This document shows positions 46,329 to 57,908 of a stretch of DNA of 64,000 bases, piece by piece. The notes beneath the pieces are model-generated. The model had not been told where the DNA came from. It worked only from the letters and a program-made list of their open reading frames with translations, and ran no database searches. Every line of letters starts with the position of its first letter. Positions within the stretch are counted from its first letter, which is position 1. The translations under genes were made by a program, and so were the position numbers. The DNA comes from Botryosphaeria dothidea (Eukaryota > Ascomycota > Dothideomycetes > Botryosphaeriales > Botryosphaeriaceae): the NCBI GenBank assembly GCA_011503125.2, contig WWBZ02000062.1, positions 806,001 to 870,000 on the forward strand. Reading direction: 5' to 3'.

Positions 46329-46899
46329 GATGGGAGCGGGCAAGAGTGTAGGAGAGCGCTGCCGTTCCACAAAACTTTAATTTTTCCTGGCTCCCACGTG
46401 TGATCACGTCTCTCGGTCATCGCCTTGTGCGGCTCTGGGCTGATGACTGTGGCTGGTCTGAAGCATGCAGTGAGACGTTGATAGCAAATGCATAGGGCTG
46501 CTCAGCTGACGGTCAGGCCCAGTTTCAGAATTTCCAAGACGTTGCTTCAGGACGAGGCACGTCTCAAGTAGGTGCGGGTGATCGCCCAAGGAGCCGCCTC
46601 GGAGTCCGGCATTTACTGGGGTCGGGCCCACTTCAGATGTCGGGGCTCCGGCTATGCGGAATCTTGGCGCATAGGAAGTAAAAATATCGGTATCAAAGAT
46701 AGAGAAGGCGCGCGTCCCGATTGGTTGAAATGCTTCGAGCTTCTTCAGATGTACGGACAACAAGATTGATGAACGAGAAGAAGTCTAGATCCAGATCTAA
46801 AAGGGCCACCTCTCCATGGATGTGATGGTGTATTTACGAAAGACATACGATGAAATGAAATTACACGAAACTGTTCGTAGAAGAATGCTGTACCACGCG
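46329..46899. other. Intergenic region
   Basis: Upstream of the 44922-46221 gene and downstream of the 46900-48171 gene. No coding feature I can support. Confidence 0.45.
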
Positions 46900-48171
46900 C
46901 TACTCGTCCGAATCTTCCACATACGGCTTCCTGTATTTCGACGGCAGCAATGGAGATGGGGCACCCACGGCATCGTTTTGCCTGAACACGGCCTCCGCAG
47001 CCGTCACATCGTCATCCCCTAATATAGAACTATCGGGGGTGGCATATGTGATGACAGAGTCATTTCTCCCAGCTTTCAAGTTCTCGTCCTGCACCGACCA
47101 GATGGACGCAGCGCAGTTCGTATCTGTGGGTGTAGCCACTAATCCTTCTGGTTGCTCCTTCGGCGAAATTCGGCTGCCGCTGGTAGTGATGCTGAGTTTT
47201 ACAAAGTCAGCTGCGTCGAATGTTGTCTTGATAGGCTCCGTCTGCTCTTTCTGGTCTGGTCGTTCGTCTGAAGAAGGCTCTGTTCCGGCTTCCGGCAGAC
47301 CGCCAACCTCTCCCTGACTCGCAAGAACGGGCGCAGAGAGTGACTGCGGCTCTGAAATCTCCGTCTTCTGATCCTCATCATCTGCATCCTCTTCCAGACC
47401 CTGCTGAGGTGGTGGCTGTACTGCCTCATCCTCGAAATACGGTTCTTCTGCCGCTTGTTCTGCCTGCTGCTGTTGCGCCTTCTGAGCCTCCATCTGTAAC
47501 CTCAGCAGCTCCTGCTCTCTCCTCTGATCTCTCAACACCTCCGGGTTGACCTTCTTCTCGCGTCTGTGCAACTCAATTTCCAGCACTCTCGTGCCGAACG
47601 GAAGTTTCCCCCTCAACCCGTCGTCGTCACGGTCGAAATACAGCGCCCACACGGCCGGATACTCCTCGACGGCGACGAAGCCCTCCCACCCATCGCACGT
47701 CATCCGGCGATCCTGGCGCGTGCAGTCGAACGGGCCCGTCACGTGCGGCTGCGCATCGACGCGAACGCCGTACTTGACCTCGTACGTGTTGCTGTCGATG
47801 TAAATCCAATTGAGGATGGGCGCCACGTCCGTGATCGTGGAGACAAGGCCTTCATGACCCGCGTCCGGGTAAGGCAGGAAGTAGCCGGCGAAGGGGTGGC
47901 CGGATTCGCAAGTTTGGTGTGTGGGGTTTGGACTGTCGAGGTCTTCAGGAGATGTGCCGGTGTCGATGTAGAGTTTGTTGTCGCGTAGGACTAATTGGCG
48001 GCCGTTGATTTCGCGGCTGCGGATGGAGGATTTGACGCATGTGGCGATGAGGTTGCAGCGGCGGGCGCGGTGCTCTTCTCGGCGTTCTTTGGATTGAGAT
48101 TGTCGGATGGCTTCTTGCGTACCCAGCATGGCCGGGCAGGCGTTGAGTGCGAGGAGCATAGAGAGCACCAT
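46900..48171 (-). CDS. Conserved hypothetical protein with Gln/acidic C-terminal half
   Basis: Single uninterrupted 423-aa frame. I take the ATG at 48171. Residues about 1-20 are hydrophobic (MVLSMLLALNACPAML) and could act as a signal or anchor. Residues about 60-210 form a compact conserved-looking domain (LYIDTGTSPEDLDSP, FAGYFLPYPDAGHEG, WIYIDSNTYEVKYGVR, TCDGWEGFVAVEE, WALYFDRDDDGLRGKLP), with several Cys that could form disulfides. Residues about 215-250 are a Gln/Glu-rich coil (EAQKAQQQQAEQ), and the remainder is acidic and disordered. I do not recognise the family. The domain reminds me of fungal proteins annotated only as hypothetical. Confidence 0.68.
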   Translation of the reverse strand: MVLSMLLALNACPAMLGTQEAIRQSQSKERREEHRARRCNLIATCVKSSIRSREINGRQLVLRDNKLYIDTGTSPEDLDSPNPTHQTCESGHPFAGYFLPYPDAGHEGLVSTITDVAPILNWIYIDSNTYEVKYGVRVDAQPHVTGPFDCTRQDRRMTCDGWEGFVAVEEYPAVWALYFDRDDDGLRGKLPFGTRVLEIELHRREKKVNPEVLRDQRREQELLRLQMEAQKAQQQQAEQAAEEPYFEDEAVQPPPQQGLEEDADDEDQKTEISEPQSLSAPVLASQGEVGGLPEAGTEPSSDERPDQKEQTEPIKTTFDAADFVKLSITTSGSRISPKEQPEGLVATPTDTNCAASIWSVQDENLKAGRNDSVITYATPDSSILGDDDVTAAEAVFRQNDAVGAPSPLLPSKYRKPYVEDSDE

Positions 48172-49028
48172 TGTGGCTTGGTGTTGTTGTCTGAGTGCTT
48201 GGTAATGGAGATGGCGGATTGGTGTATAGGCGTGGGCCTGTCATTGCTGCTGAGAAGCGCTGCATGAATTTTTGTGCCGGTGCAAAGTATGATAAGTTGT
48301 GCAATTCTCAGGCCAGATGGCGGCGATACAGCTTAGCCGTAGATCATATGCAGGGACCGTGGAGGACGGGTTTCGCAACCGGGCATCTGGCCACGTGCGG
48401 AGTCGGGTTGGGTGTAGCAGATTGCAGCCGGGTCCATTGTCGAACACGGCGAGCACCAAGCATCGCGACGAGATGCCGACCGCGACGGCATGCCCAGCGC
48501 GAGCAGAGAAGTATCGCGTGATGCTCAGATCAGACGTGAGCGACGGGGTCGGCCGTGAGACCCTTCCCGTTTCAGAACCCCTGCGCCGCCTCCAGGCCCG
48601 AGCTTCTTTCCCGTTCGAGAACGCGGCTGGGCTGCTTCAACTGTGCATGAGCTGCAAGGCCTCACGCTCTTCTTTTTGCGGCTCGTTTGCTGGAGACACT
48701 CCAGAGCAACCCCGTCGAATGATACTGCCGACGCGAAGGGGAAAGGAGGTTCATGCATGCCGCATCTGGCGCCGTTGAGAGTGGCGTCTGGAACGAGAAG
48801 GATGCAGAGAGCCCAAGTGCCACAACACCGAAGACCTGTCGAGAGATGGTATATAAGATCACCACGACGTGAAGGTGGAAGAGCCATCAGCAACCAGCTC
48901 TCTCAACCACTTCCTACTCCATTCAGCTCATCACCGAAAAAGCCGGCCGGTTCCGACTTTCGACGCCTCTAAAAGATAATCGTAATCGAATCTTCCCCAC
49001 ACAACCACCATCACCACCACCAGTCAAA
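48172..49028. promoter_or_regulatory. Divergent promoter region
   Basis: 857 bp between the start codons of the minus-strand gene at 48171 and the plus-strand gene at 49029. A good TATA box, TATATAAG at 48850-48857, lies about 170 bp before the 49029 ATG. The stretch before the ATG is CACCAC-rich. Confidence 0.5.
48850..48857 (+). promoter_or_regulatory. TATA box of the 49029 gene
   Basis: TATATAAG, followed by a pyrimidine- and CA-rich leader ending in GTCAAAATG. Confidence 0.5.
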
Positions 49029-49515
49029 ATGTCTGCTCCTAGGTACGCACGCACCCATCTCCCCCTGCGAAATGGTCCGGGCATGAACTCACCGCATCCG
49101 CATAGCAACCCCACCACCACCACCACCACCACCACTACTGCCCCCTTCGGCAACCCTACCGGCCCGGCCTACAACAGCGACAGCGACTCCGACGGCCAAG
49201 CCCGCGGTGGTCGTCGTGCTCTGGTCAACAGCAAGGACGGCAAGGTCTCGCAGCACCAGCCCGGCTCGCACCTGCCCCCGCCCCCCTCCTCCGCCAACCT
49301 TGCGCAACCTGCCGGTAAGGATTGCCTGATCTGAGATGGACGGCAAAGACAAGACACTGACTCTATCGCCAACAGGCTCGTTGCTCAAGGGCGCAACGGA
49401 CGAGAACGGCAACCAGAAGTCGGCGGCACTGCTGGTCGGTATCAAGCTCGACTTGGAGGCTGAGATCCACTTGACTGCCAGGGTGAGGGGTGATATCTGC
49501 ATCGGCCTGTACTAG
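49029..49515 (+). CDS. Small conserved fungal protein, 120 aa
   Basis: Three exons, 49029-49042, 49106-49314 and 49376-49515, with introns of 63 and 61 bp, both GT-AG. The first exon encodes only four residues and part of the fifth. The N-terminal half is disordered: a run of nine Thr from an ACC microsatellite, an SDSDSD stretch and a Pro-rich segment. The C-terminal 47 residues (SLLKGATDENGNQ, LLVGIKLDLEAEIHLTARVRGDICIGLY) look like a short beta-rich module, and a tail of the form KLDLEAE-HLTARV-GDI-IGL is one I associate with small conserved ascomycete proteins without a known role. Localisation unknown; no signal peptide. Confidence 0.72.
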
Positions 49516-50306
49516 CTTCCCGGTGATGGCGAGATGAAGGGGGATGGTGACTCTGCCGACACTGGTGTTGGGCAGTCTGCGAGGAGCGCGGTGATGTGTG
49601 CTTTTCTTTGATTGCGATTATACCACAGAGGCCTTGGATAGAAGGGCCTGCTTCGGAGGTGGAGATCTCCAGTTACGAATGTCCAGATGTTTCGGCAATT
49701 TTGGTGCACGACTTTGTGGAGCTGTTCGGTGCGAGGTGAATGTGAGAGGTGTGCATGACTAAGACACAGTCGAAGCCGTCTGATGAGACCGGTGATTAAA
49801 GCTCCACATTTTTGCGATGAACGGTTGCAGGGACCCGAGTCAGGTAGAAGGTATTACTTTGGAGCTTATGTCGACGAACGATTTTTCCGAAGCTTAATGA
49901 CGAGCCGGAGAAATAATTCTGGAGGTCGAAGTTGGACCGGTTGATTATGCGCGAAGCGGTCGGGCGTGGGGTGATGATGGTGTTGAGCGCTAAGGCAGAT
50001 AAGCTCAAATTTTAGATTGCGGCGGTGGGCGCAGAGTGGAGATTGAGGCGCTTGAGTGTTCCTGAGCGAGCGAGCCGCCCCGGCCTTGGTCTCCGTCTCT
50101 CGCGCGCGCGAACAACCAAGGCACACGCCCCAACGCCTTCCCTGTTCCATTTCCCGCCCGCCTCGATACTCAATTGCTCTCCCAACCGCCTCACTCCTTT
50201 CTCGCAACAATGCGCAATCCTGCACAACCACTTTCGCTGTGCATCACTCTCCAACTTATCCGCGTCGAGTCCACCCAGCGATCGTCTGTCCCCGACCGCC
50301 CGTCAA
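49516..50306. other. Intergenic region
   Basis: Between two plus-strand genes; likely contains the promoter and a long pyrimidine-rich leader (50080-50300) of the 50307 gene. No coding feature supported. Confidence 0.45.
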
Positions 50307-51074
50307 ATGGCCGCGACCAAGGAAGAAGCAACGCTCCCCACGACGGAACCTGCACACGCGATACAGGTACCCGACTGGGAGCCCGCAGCCCAGGGCCGCC
50401 AGGGCACTGGCATCAAGCGCTCCTTAGGCGAGACACTGCGCTCCAAATTCGACGCCGCATGTCCACCGCACAAGAAGTACCTGGGCCTTAAGCGCCGCAC
50501 CTTTTTGCTCGTCCTGCTTGGCGTTGTAATCGCCATAATCGCGCTGGCCGTAGGTCTGGGTGTTGGTCTGTCGAAGAAAAGGTACGCGCTCCAGATGTCG
50601 ATTTAGGACTATGTTAATGCAAAGTAGCGGCAGCGAGAATCTCCCCTTGCCCAACAACTCCGACCAACACACCGGCGATCTGACCTTTTACAACCCGGGG
50701 TTGGGCGCTTGTGGCGAAACGTCGACGGATAACGACGACATTGTTTCGCTCTCGTGGAAGATCTGGAACGAAGTGCAGACAGGCTCCGATCCGAATCAGG
50801 TGGTGCTGTGCGGCAAGAAGATTAGAGCTCGCAGGTTCAATGAGGATGTTAGCGCTGAGAGGAGTGTCGATTTGACCGTTGTGGACAGGTGTAAGTGGTC
50901 AATTCGTCAAAGCTGTGGAATTGGGGAGATACTGATTTTTGATCTACAGGCACTGGTTGCGAACCTACTGACATCGACGTCAGCCCTGGCGCTTTTGAGA
51001 AACTGGCGCCCATTGCTAGCGGTAGAGTGACCGTCACTTGGGCATGGCTAGACGCTGCGCCCACGGCGACATAG
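50307..51074 (+). CDS. Membrane-anchored RlpA/barwin-like double-psi beta-barrel protein
   Basis: Exons 50307-50581, 50628-50890 and 50950-51074; introns 46 and 59 bp; 220 aa. Residues about 1-65 are cytoplasmic-like and basic at the end (HKKYLGLKRR). A transmembrane helix follows (TFLLVLLGVVIAIIALAVG). Then comes an extracellular domain with the double-psi beta-barrel landmarks GDLTFYNPGLGACG, NQVVLCGKKI, VVDRCTGC, IDVSPGAFEKLA and GRVTVTWAW. This fold is shared by fungal expansin-like and 'riboflavin aldehyde-forming enzyme'-type small proteins. Type II topology would place the barrel outside the cell, plausibly at the wall. The catalytic role is unproven in such fungal proteins. It is convergent with the maleylacetoacetate isomerase gene, 152 bp away. 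Confidence 0.85.
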
Positions 51075-51226
51075 ACACTATTTCTTTTACGCCTTTTTAT
51101 TCAGTTCGAAGATACCCAGGCGACTACGCCTTTCATCATCCGAGTTTTCAGACCATTTTTTCATTCCCAGTACTTCAAATTAAGTGCCAGTCCTTCTCCA
51201 ACAACTCCATCCCTCTTTATCCATCA

Positions 51227-51992
51227 TCACTCCCTAAGCTCCTCGGGCGTATCATCCTGCCTCCTCCAATGCGCCGCCCTCACCTCCTCCAACCCCTCCA
51301 TATACCCAAACACTGCCATGATCCTCGGCCACCTCTCCAAATCACACCCCCACCGCTGCGCCGCCCACCTGCCCCGTCATCAGCAACTCCTCATAGAAGG
51401 AAAAAGAGGGAGATGGAAAAAAAAGAAGCACTCACACCGCCGGCACCAAGCACACATCCGCCGCACTCACCCCAAACCCCGGCACGCACATCTTCTCCCG
51501 TTCCTTCTCCCCCTGCACCTTCCCCAACGCCCCCTCGAACGCGTCCAGTCCCCTCGTCGTCCACTCCCGCGACCATTCTGCACCGTCCCCGCCGGGCATC
51601 CCGTTGATCGCCTTCATCGTCTTCGAGTTGGTCAGCGGCTGCACGTCGCACGCGATGATGTTGACGAGCGTCCGGACGGCCGCCCGTCCTGCCGGGTCGG
51701 ATGCGGGTGGGTAGAGCGCGCGGGTGTCCGGGAAAGCTTCGTCGAGGTATTCGAGGGCGGCGATGGATTGGGGAATGGTGGTGGTGCGGGACGGAGTCGT
51801 GTGGGTGAGGGTCGGGACGGTGCCGCTCGGGTTGAGGGACGTGTAGGACGGGTCGGACTGCTCGTTGCGGAGGAGGTGGACGGCGGCGGTGGTGTGCGGG
51901 AGGTGTTTGAGGTGGAGCGCGATGCGCAGGCGGCCGGAGCAGGAGCTGCGGAAGTAGGTGTGGAGGTGGAGGATGTCGGTTGTTGCGGACAT
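51227..51992 (-). CDS. maiA: Maleylacetoacetate isomerase (zeta-class GST)
   Basis: Exons 51436-51992 and 51227-51368 with a 67-bp GT-AG intron give 232 aa, the usual family length. The start at 51992 (MSATTDILHLHTYF) is chosen because the catalytic SSCS motif then falls at residues about 15-18, as in zeta GSTs; the longer frame upstream is low complexity. Other family features are LNPSGTVPTL, the QSIAALEYLDE stretch, ADVCLVPAVWAAQRWG and the C-terminal ending AHWRRQDDTPEELR. The enzyme uses glutathione to convert maleylacetoacetate to fumarylacetoacetate in phenylalanine/tyrosine catabolism. No other pathway gene is visible nearby. The usual Trp after SSCS is Gly here, which is tolerated in some fungal sequences as far as I know. 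Confidence 0.9.
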
Positions 51993-52602
51993 TTTTTTTT
52001 TGTCTTTCTTTTTGTTTTTGGTTGAGGCTGTCGAGGGCGTGGTGTTTTGTGGTGATGGTCCGGGCAGGGATCGGAGATGTGGTTCGGATGTGGTTTTTCT
52101 GAAGATGCCCCCCTTCAATTGCGGGGAAGAGTGACGCACTTTATAACAATTAGAAAAGATAACATACGTAGAAATCCTTCATTCGATCTGAACGCGTCCT
52201 CGGATGTACAAGCTCATACAACCGTTCAGTATGCCGGTGCCAACCGCGGAATGCCTCCGCTGCGATGGTTCGCGGAGTGCGGGGCGGGGGCGTCGGTCGG
52301 TCAGACGCGGATATTCAAGGAGGGGAAATTGTATGTACATACTTCGGTACTCAGGGGCATTTACTTGATTCCGAGGGTATTTGGCATTTTCTGTGACCAA
52401 AGTGTGATCCAATTGGTGGACCGGCACAAGTTGAGAATGGTCCTAGGCGGGTTTCTGAAGCTGAGTTTATACCTTCTCATAAGGACAAAGCTCACGACAG
52501 CAGGGAAAAAAGCAGTCTTTCTGGAATGTGGTTTCTCGTCTCATTCGTAAGATGTCGTTTACTCTCTAGTAACGCTCATGTATCTACAGCAGCCACGGCC
52601 AA
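51993..52602. other. Intergenic region
   Basis: 610 bp between the isomerase start and the 3' end of the GDSL gene. A + strand run of T at 51992-52019, interspersed with C and G, lies directly upstream of the isomerase ATG. No gene seen. Confidence 0.5.
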
Positions 52603-53903
52603 TTACCAGTACGTCGCCCACTTGCTCGTGCCCTTAACCACCTCCACAAAGTTGGCAGCGATGACGCGGTCAGTCTGCTCGCTGGGGTGCAGAGCATCGT
52701 ACCACATGTAACTGTCACGGTCAGTCAAAGACAGGGTCGAGTTCCCGGTATTGATGTAGCCCTCGACGTTCAGTGGTGCCGTGCCGTTAAGATAGTCGGC
52801 AGGGTTGATGTAGATGTCGGTGAGCTGCAGCGCTGAAAGTTAGCAAACTTTGACAAGATGATGCGCATCTCAAGCCAGAGCAAAAGAAACATGATGGAAA
52901 TCCAGGCAGGAGAAGAAGGGTGAATAAGACGTACCAAGCTGTACATATCGAAGATTGCAAAGTGTGCGTCTGGGTAGCGCTTGGCGATGAGCAGTTCGTA
53001 CGGCGTTTGGTACTTGTAGACGTCATTGGCGAGATTGACTTGCTCCTTCATGCGATAGCTGGTCTCGGTCACGTTCTGGTACTGCCCAACGCCACCACGT
53101 TCCGCCGTGGCGTAGACGGGAGCGAGCTGGAGAGGTGCAAGGTTCATGAGGACAAAGTAGCGTGCACCGTTTTCGTAGAGCTGTGAAGTCGGTTAGTTCT
53201 GGGGGTCTCAGTGACAGAGAGCGGTAGTGACGGCATACCGTGTCAAACTGGTTGTAGACGCAGTTAATGTAGTCGACAATGGTGAGGCCAGGAGCTTGAG
53301 ACTCCGTGAGGAAAGCATTGCCGCCAAGATCATTCGTTCCGATCCACATGCTGTAAACAGTTTCTGCGTCGGGAATCGTCAAGACAGAAGTGCCATTTGC
53401 GCTATACGCCTTGTCGGCAAGGAAAGCTGGGATCTCGTAGCCCTCAACATCTGGAAAAGATGCGTTGATTTGCTGAAGGTAACGGTCCACTTGTTTGTTG
53501 GAGCAAACAGCACCAGACACCGCATAGTCGTAAAGATTGGCCCCAGTATAATCTGCAACGTAGCGGGGCCAGATCCGCCCACCGGTGGAAGTAGAATTAC
53601 TCTGAGCAAACGTGAGCGAATCATTCTTTGCTTATTACTTGTGTCATGGTAAGTCCGTACCTCAGGCCCAATCCATCCAACAGGTGGAGCTTGGCCCCCA
53701 GTGGCAATGAAGTAAGCTAAGCGGGACTCATCCGTGTAGCTATCGCCAAATGCGACCAAGCTTGTGAACTTTGCCAAGTTCCAAGAACCATCATCACCAG
53801 CGAGTGGTGGAGCAGGAAACTCTTGCGGTGTCGGTGCCGGGATTGCCGAAGCAGCACCCACTAAGAGAGCAAGCAGAGGGTTGACAAGATGCGAGGTAAC
53901 CAT
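52603..53903 (-). CDS. Secreted GDSL (SGNH) esterase
   Basis: Exons 53661-53903, 53239-53601, 52935-53180 and 52603-52824; introns 59, 58 and 110 bp; 357 aa. The start at 53903 gives a signal peptide (VNPLLALLVGAASAIPAP). Block I is FGDSYTDESRL (catalytic Ser), block III WIGTNDLGG (Asn), and block V YDALHPSEQTD (Asp and His), so the SGNH set is complete. NYT/NGT/NST sequons suggest N-glycosylation. The layout fits the fungal carbohydrate-esterase/acetylesterase group that deacetylates plant or wall polysaccharide oligomers, though substrate cannot be read from sequence. The third intron is placed so that the last exon begins LTDIYINPADYLNG. Confidence 0.9.
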
Positions 53904-56583
53904 GATGATCAAGCGAACAAAACGGAGAATTTAGAATTAGGCGCAAGAAGGCAGGCTACCAAGCTTTTTCGATGTAAGAGAGGAAACGCAAAGATGCCGC
54001 GGCGGCCCGCTTCCATTTATACACTTACAGCTCATCCTTCGGGCACCCCCGCAGTTCAAGTCGCTAGTTGCTGAGGCTCGCCGGCACGACATGACAACGT
54101 TGCTTGACATGACATGACAGGCACGGATGGCACGCTCCGGTCATACATTGGTGCATGGCCGGGATCAGGAACCTACTGCACGGATATTTTGGTCCCGTGG
54201 AGGAGGTGCGGGCGCGGTGCCAGGCGGAGAAACACACGAGAATGCACGAAACAAGCGGAGAGAGGAGGCTCTAAGCGAATTGGCCGCACGTCCGGCGGTG
54301 GCGGCGGCGCACAACAGGCTAAAAGGCAGATCAGGAACCCTTGAGTGAGTAACGGCTCGTGCCCTGGGCTGGGTTGGCCTGCCGAAAGGCTATAATTGAT
54401 GAGAAGACGTCGATCCCTGGTGTAGGATGACGATGACAGTGTGGCTTGTCCTTAAAGCCGCAAAAGAACGGTGGGTGGCTGACGGGTGCCGGCCGGGGTT
54501 GCGGGGTGGAGGCTGGGGGGCGGTGTCCGGGCTGCTCGGGACCTGATCTGACGGGAACAAGACTCGGGCGAGGTGTGGTTCTACAGCGGCAATTGACGCT
54601 GCACTCGGTTGTCGGCTGATAAGAGAGGACGTTGTGGACGCGTCAGGCTGCGTGGTTGCGTGTGCCGAAAGCCTACAGCGCGCATTGCAGCACTGCAACC
54701 CGCGTCTCTGCCGCTTTTATGCATCCCGATCAGGCGCAGCATGGCAGGCGGCTGGCAGGCGGCATCACGTGACGATTGCCCTTTGGTTAGCGAGCAGAAG
54801 GAGCCAGGCGGCCCTCACGGCGGCAGTGTCGTCGAATCAGCACGGGCGGCGTGGAGACGGCTTCGAAATTGCTTTTTGCTCGGCCTGAAGTAGCCGCGGG
54901 CCGCAGGCCTGACGGTCAAGGGAACGATGGCGGCCGTAGCGGGGCGCGAGTCAGGGGCGCGAACGACGCTGGCAGCGGCGCGCGTGCGGAAGCCATCTGC
55001 CAGCGCGAGAGCTGGAACGCTATGTTGGCGGGCGAGTCTGATGATGGATCGCCGTCGGGCTGCATGCTCGGCTGACGTTGGGCAGGGCGGTGGAGAGCGT
55101 CCGGAAGGAAGGAGCCTGTGGTGAGCTGTGCACTTGCGGGCATTATTGGCAGCTGGCGGAGGTCTGCGTTGTGCGGCGGTGCTCAAAGGGGAGCGGCAGA
55201 GGACGAGGGCGACCCTGGGACCAGAGAGATATAGGCAGCGCCAGACGTCGGCAGCGGGCAAGGGCGCTGCAGCGCTGGCAATCGCAGGCCGGCTGCACGT
55301 GCTGGAATTCATATGCGGGCCTAGCAGCGCGCCGCCTTCCGCGAGCGCTAGGATCCTAAGTCGACAGTTCCGCGGGCAGGGAAGCGTTCTGGAGGTCGGA
55401 TCAACCGGGATGTGGACCCAGGCATGCACCTGGACAGACCGTGTTTCTGTGCCTTTGGACGTCGTGGCAATGATCGTGCAGCGATGCCGGCCCACGGCCG
55501 CGCGCGATGCGGTGAGCACTCGATCCTCCGCATCCCCAGAGGGCTGCCAACCCGCCGTGCAGCCACAGACGATCGATCTCGGGCGTGTGTTGAGCAATGC
55601 CTCCGGACCAGCCCCGAGTCATGGCGCTGGGACGAGAGACGTGGATGCGCCTTGAAATTGAGCCGACCAGGTGCCACATCTCCTCCAGTCTTTCCTCGAT
55701 GTGACATGTCGGAACCAGCCTGCTGGGAGGCCCACCGGACAGTTCCTCCTTTTTCTGCCATTATCAGCTTGCGCAGCCGCGCGTGTGCTGCTGCTCCCAA
55801 GCGCCCTGCCGCCCTCGAGCAGCAAGCCACCCGCCTCCCCAGTGACGACCTGCCTGCTGCACCCGCCGCCGTGCACGGCCAGACGCGCTCCAGCTCGAGC
55901 CCGTCTGGGACATGCTCCCTCGCTGAGCCCGCTTCTCCGGCGGCACGGTACACTATCATCTCCCTAAACTTTAACCGCACTCCACCCTCTCTCCCTCTTG
56001 CTTCGCCGCACTCACCTGCTCTTATATCTCACCGCTTGCCCCCGTGATGCCGGCTCTGCCGCTGTGAGTTGCGGTCTGCCTAGCTGCTCGGCGTGTGCCG
56101 CTCTTTCCCTGTATCAATTCGGGCCGCTGCCAGGTTCATTGCTGCAGCGAGCTCTCCTTTCACTCTCACCTCTGCTCCGCCGCTGGCCGCCGTCACTTCT
56201 CTTCAACTGCTCACGACCTGGTCGCCGCCCGTGGACACGCCGCCGTCAGTTCTCGCTCCTTCTGTGACCTCACGCCTGCTTCACCCGCAACCAAGGCCCG
56301 TCAGCGAACGAAGTGCATTTTATTCTGGATGCTAGGAAGAACGCCAAGTCACGAACGCCGCGCCAAAACAATCTGTTACATGCTCTCTTAGCCGTCTCTG
56401 GGTTGGTTCAACTTCACATCTCGCTCCTGCGAGTCTGACGCGCACTGCCTGGCCAGCCTGGTGGCTAACCGCCGACGCAGAAGACCCACTTCTTCCCCGC
56501 AAAGATTCACGCTCGCTTCCGTCCCCAGGCCACAGTCCTGCAACAAACGTCAATCATGGTCACGCCTGCACGGTGAAGCAATC
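53904..56583. other. Long GC-rich non-coding stretch
   Basis: About 2.7 kb with many overlapping open frames on both strands (for example 54815-55597 and 55348-55980 minus, 55412-56047 plus). They have Ala/Arg/Pro-rich compositions and no domain, consistent with chance frames in GC-rich DNA. The first 150 bp hold the esterase promoter. I support no gene here. Confidence 0.5.
54013..54021 (-). promoter_or_regulatory. TATA box of the GDSL esterase gene
   Basis: Minus strand TATAAATGG, about 110 bp upstream of the ATG at 53903. Confidence 0.5.
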
Positions 56584-57908
56584 TTACAGCGGAATGTACA
56601 GCTTGAGGCGCAGATCGGCAGCCTCAGCCCTGGCCCGCTGTGTCAACGCGGCCACCTGCTCCTTCGACCAGCCCATGCGCGCTGTGAACGGCCAGATTGC
56701 CAGGGAATCGAGCATTGTGCCGATGTTTTCCAGATTCTGCTGGCCCACCCATTGCAGTTTCGGATCTGCCACGAACACGCCCCGTTAGCCGAACGTTACA
56801 CAAGCCCAGCCCGGCACCACGGGGCCCTCTGGATGTGGAATGCGCAAACGAAGCCCCCTACCTGTCGCCCATCCTCCAATCGGCATCCGGTACGTGACTT
56901 CCTGGACGTCAACCAACCCCGCTGAACGCATCAACTGCCCCAAATGTCGGCCCACACGTGGGTCTCTGTCGCGCTCCATCGTATATCGGTACCCGTTTGA
57001 CCACTGCATGAGAGCATGCTCGTCTGTCAGCAGTCCGCTATCTGACTGGATGATGTAATAAAACTCTGCCATTTGGACCCAGCCGCCGCGCTTGAGTAGC
57101 CGCACGATATCGCGGATATAGCCACGCCATCGGTCTCGTTGTATTCCGGGTGCAACCAGTCTTGAGTGTATCAGGTCATACTCGTTCGGCTTGTACGTCG
57201 GCGTGAGTGGCTGGTTGAGGTCCCAGGCCTCGATTTCCAAGTTGTCCGGCTGGTCGTCAGGGAGGTCATTGGTCGGGTAAACATCAACAGCCGTGATCTA
57301 TACAGCGCATTAGCGGAAAATTTTTGCTGTGATGGAGCCTCGAGGCGGCTCCTGGAGCGGGGGGAGCGCAAGACTGGGCGTCCATACGTATGCTCCGACC
57401 CGTCGAGCATCGCCATCTGCCCATCTCCTGAATGGCTCAAATCCGTCATCTCTTGACCGGCTTCCGAGGTGATTCAGGATCCGAAGGTACTCACTTCGCT
57501 GTCTGGATAAGTCTGTGCCACCTCCAGCGCCCAATTGCCACGCCCGTATCCACAATCGAGGACTTTGGTGGGGTATTGAATCGGCGGGAAGTATAATCTG
57601 CCGTCGAAAAGATATCGTAGGATCTGGTGCTGGTTTTCGAGACGCTCCTCTTCTTCCTGGCTGCTGCCTTAGCGCTCCTCTCTGGACGAAACCCGGCATA
57701 TCCTGGCTACCATCCTCTCCGCCGACCGCTCAACCCAGAAGAAAGGAGTCAGGGCCTGCACCCCATATGGAGGACTGGAAAAAGCGAAGAAAATACTCAC
57801 CGTGTCGACCGGCACGCAGTATATTTCGTTGTCGATGGAAAATTTCTGGAACTCTCGATCGTGCAGCTCCACGATCTCGTAGAACTCACCAGACACAGAC
57901 TCTGACAT
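56584..57908 (-). CDS. LaeA-like SAM-dependent methyltransferase
   Basis: Exons 57801-57908, 57495-57656, 56862-57297 and 56584-56765; introns 144, 197 and 96 bp; 295 aa. The start MSESVSGEFYEIVELHDREFQKFSIDN is followed by EEEERLENQHQILRYL, the alpha-helical lead-in typical of this family. SAM motif I is VLDCGYGRGNWA, motif II ITAVDVYP, then PNEYDLIHSRLVAPGI and the post-motif LKRGGWVQMAEF. The C-terminus has GWSKEQVAAL and ends LYIPL. LaeA-type proteins influence secondary-metabolite clusters and development, and paralogues are numerous and often found inside clusters. No other biosynthetic gene is visible here, so this is more likely a paralogue than the global regulator. A Cys and Tyr in the GxGxG loop (DCGYGRG) match family members I know with DxGTGxG only loosely. 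Confidence 0.88.

Noticed and set aside
51993..52139. N-terminal extension of the maleylacetoacetate isomerase frame to 52139
   Set aside because: The extra 49 residues are low complexity and would displace the SSCS catalytic motif far from its usual position; the ATG at 51992 fits the family.
54338..54375. GTGAGTAACGGCTCGTGCCC, which recalls an rRNA-like string
   Set aside because: Flanking sequence does not continue as rRNA; chance similarity.
54815..56047. Overlapping 175-260 aa frames on both strands
   Set aside because: Composition is that of GC-rich random frames, several overlap on opposite strands, and none has a domain, signal peptide or convincing splice sites.
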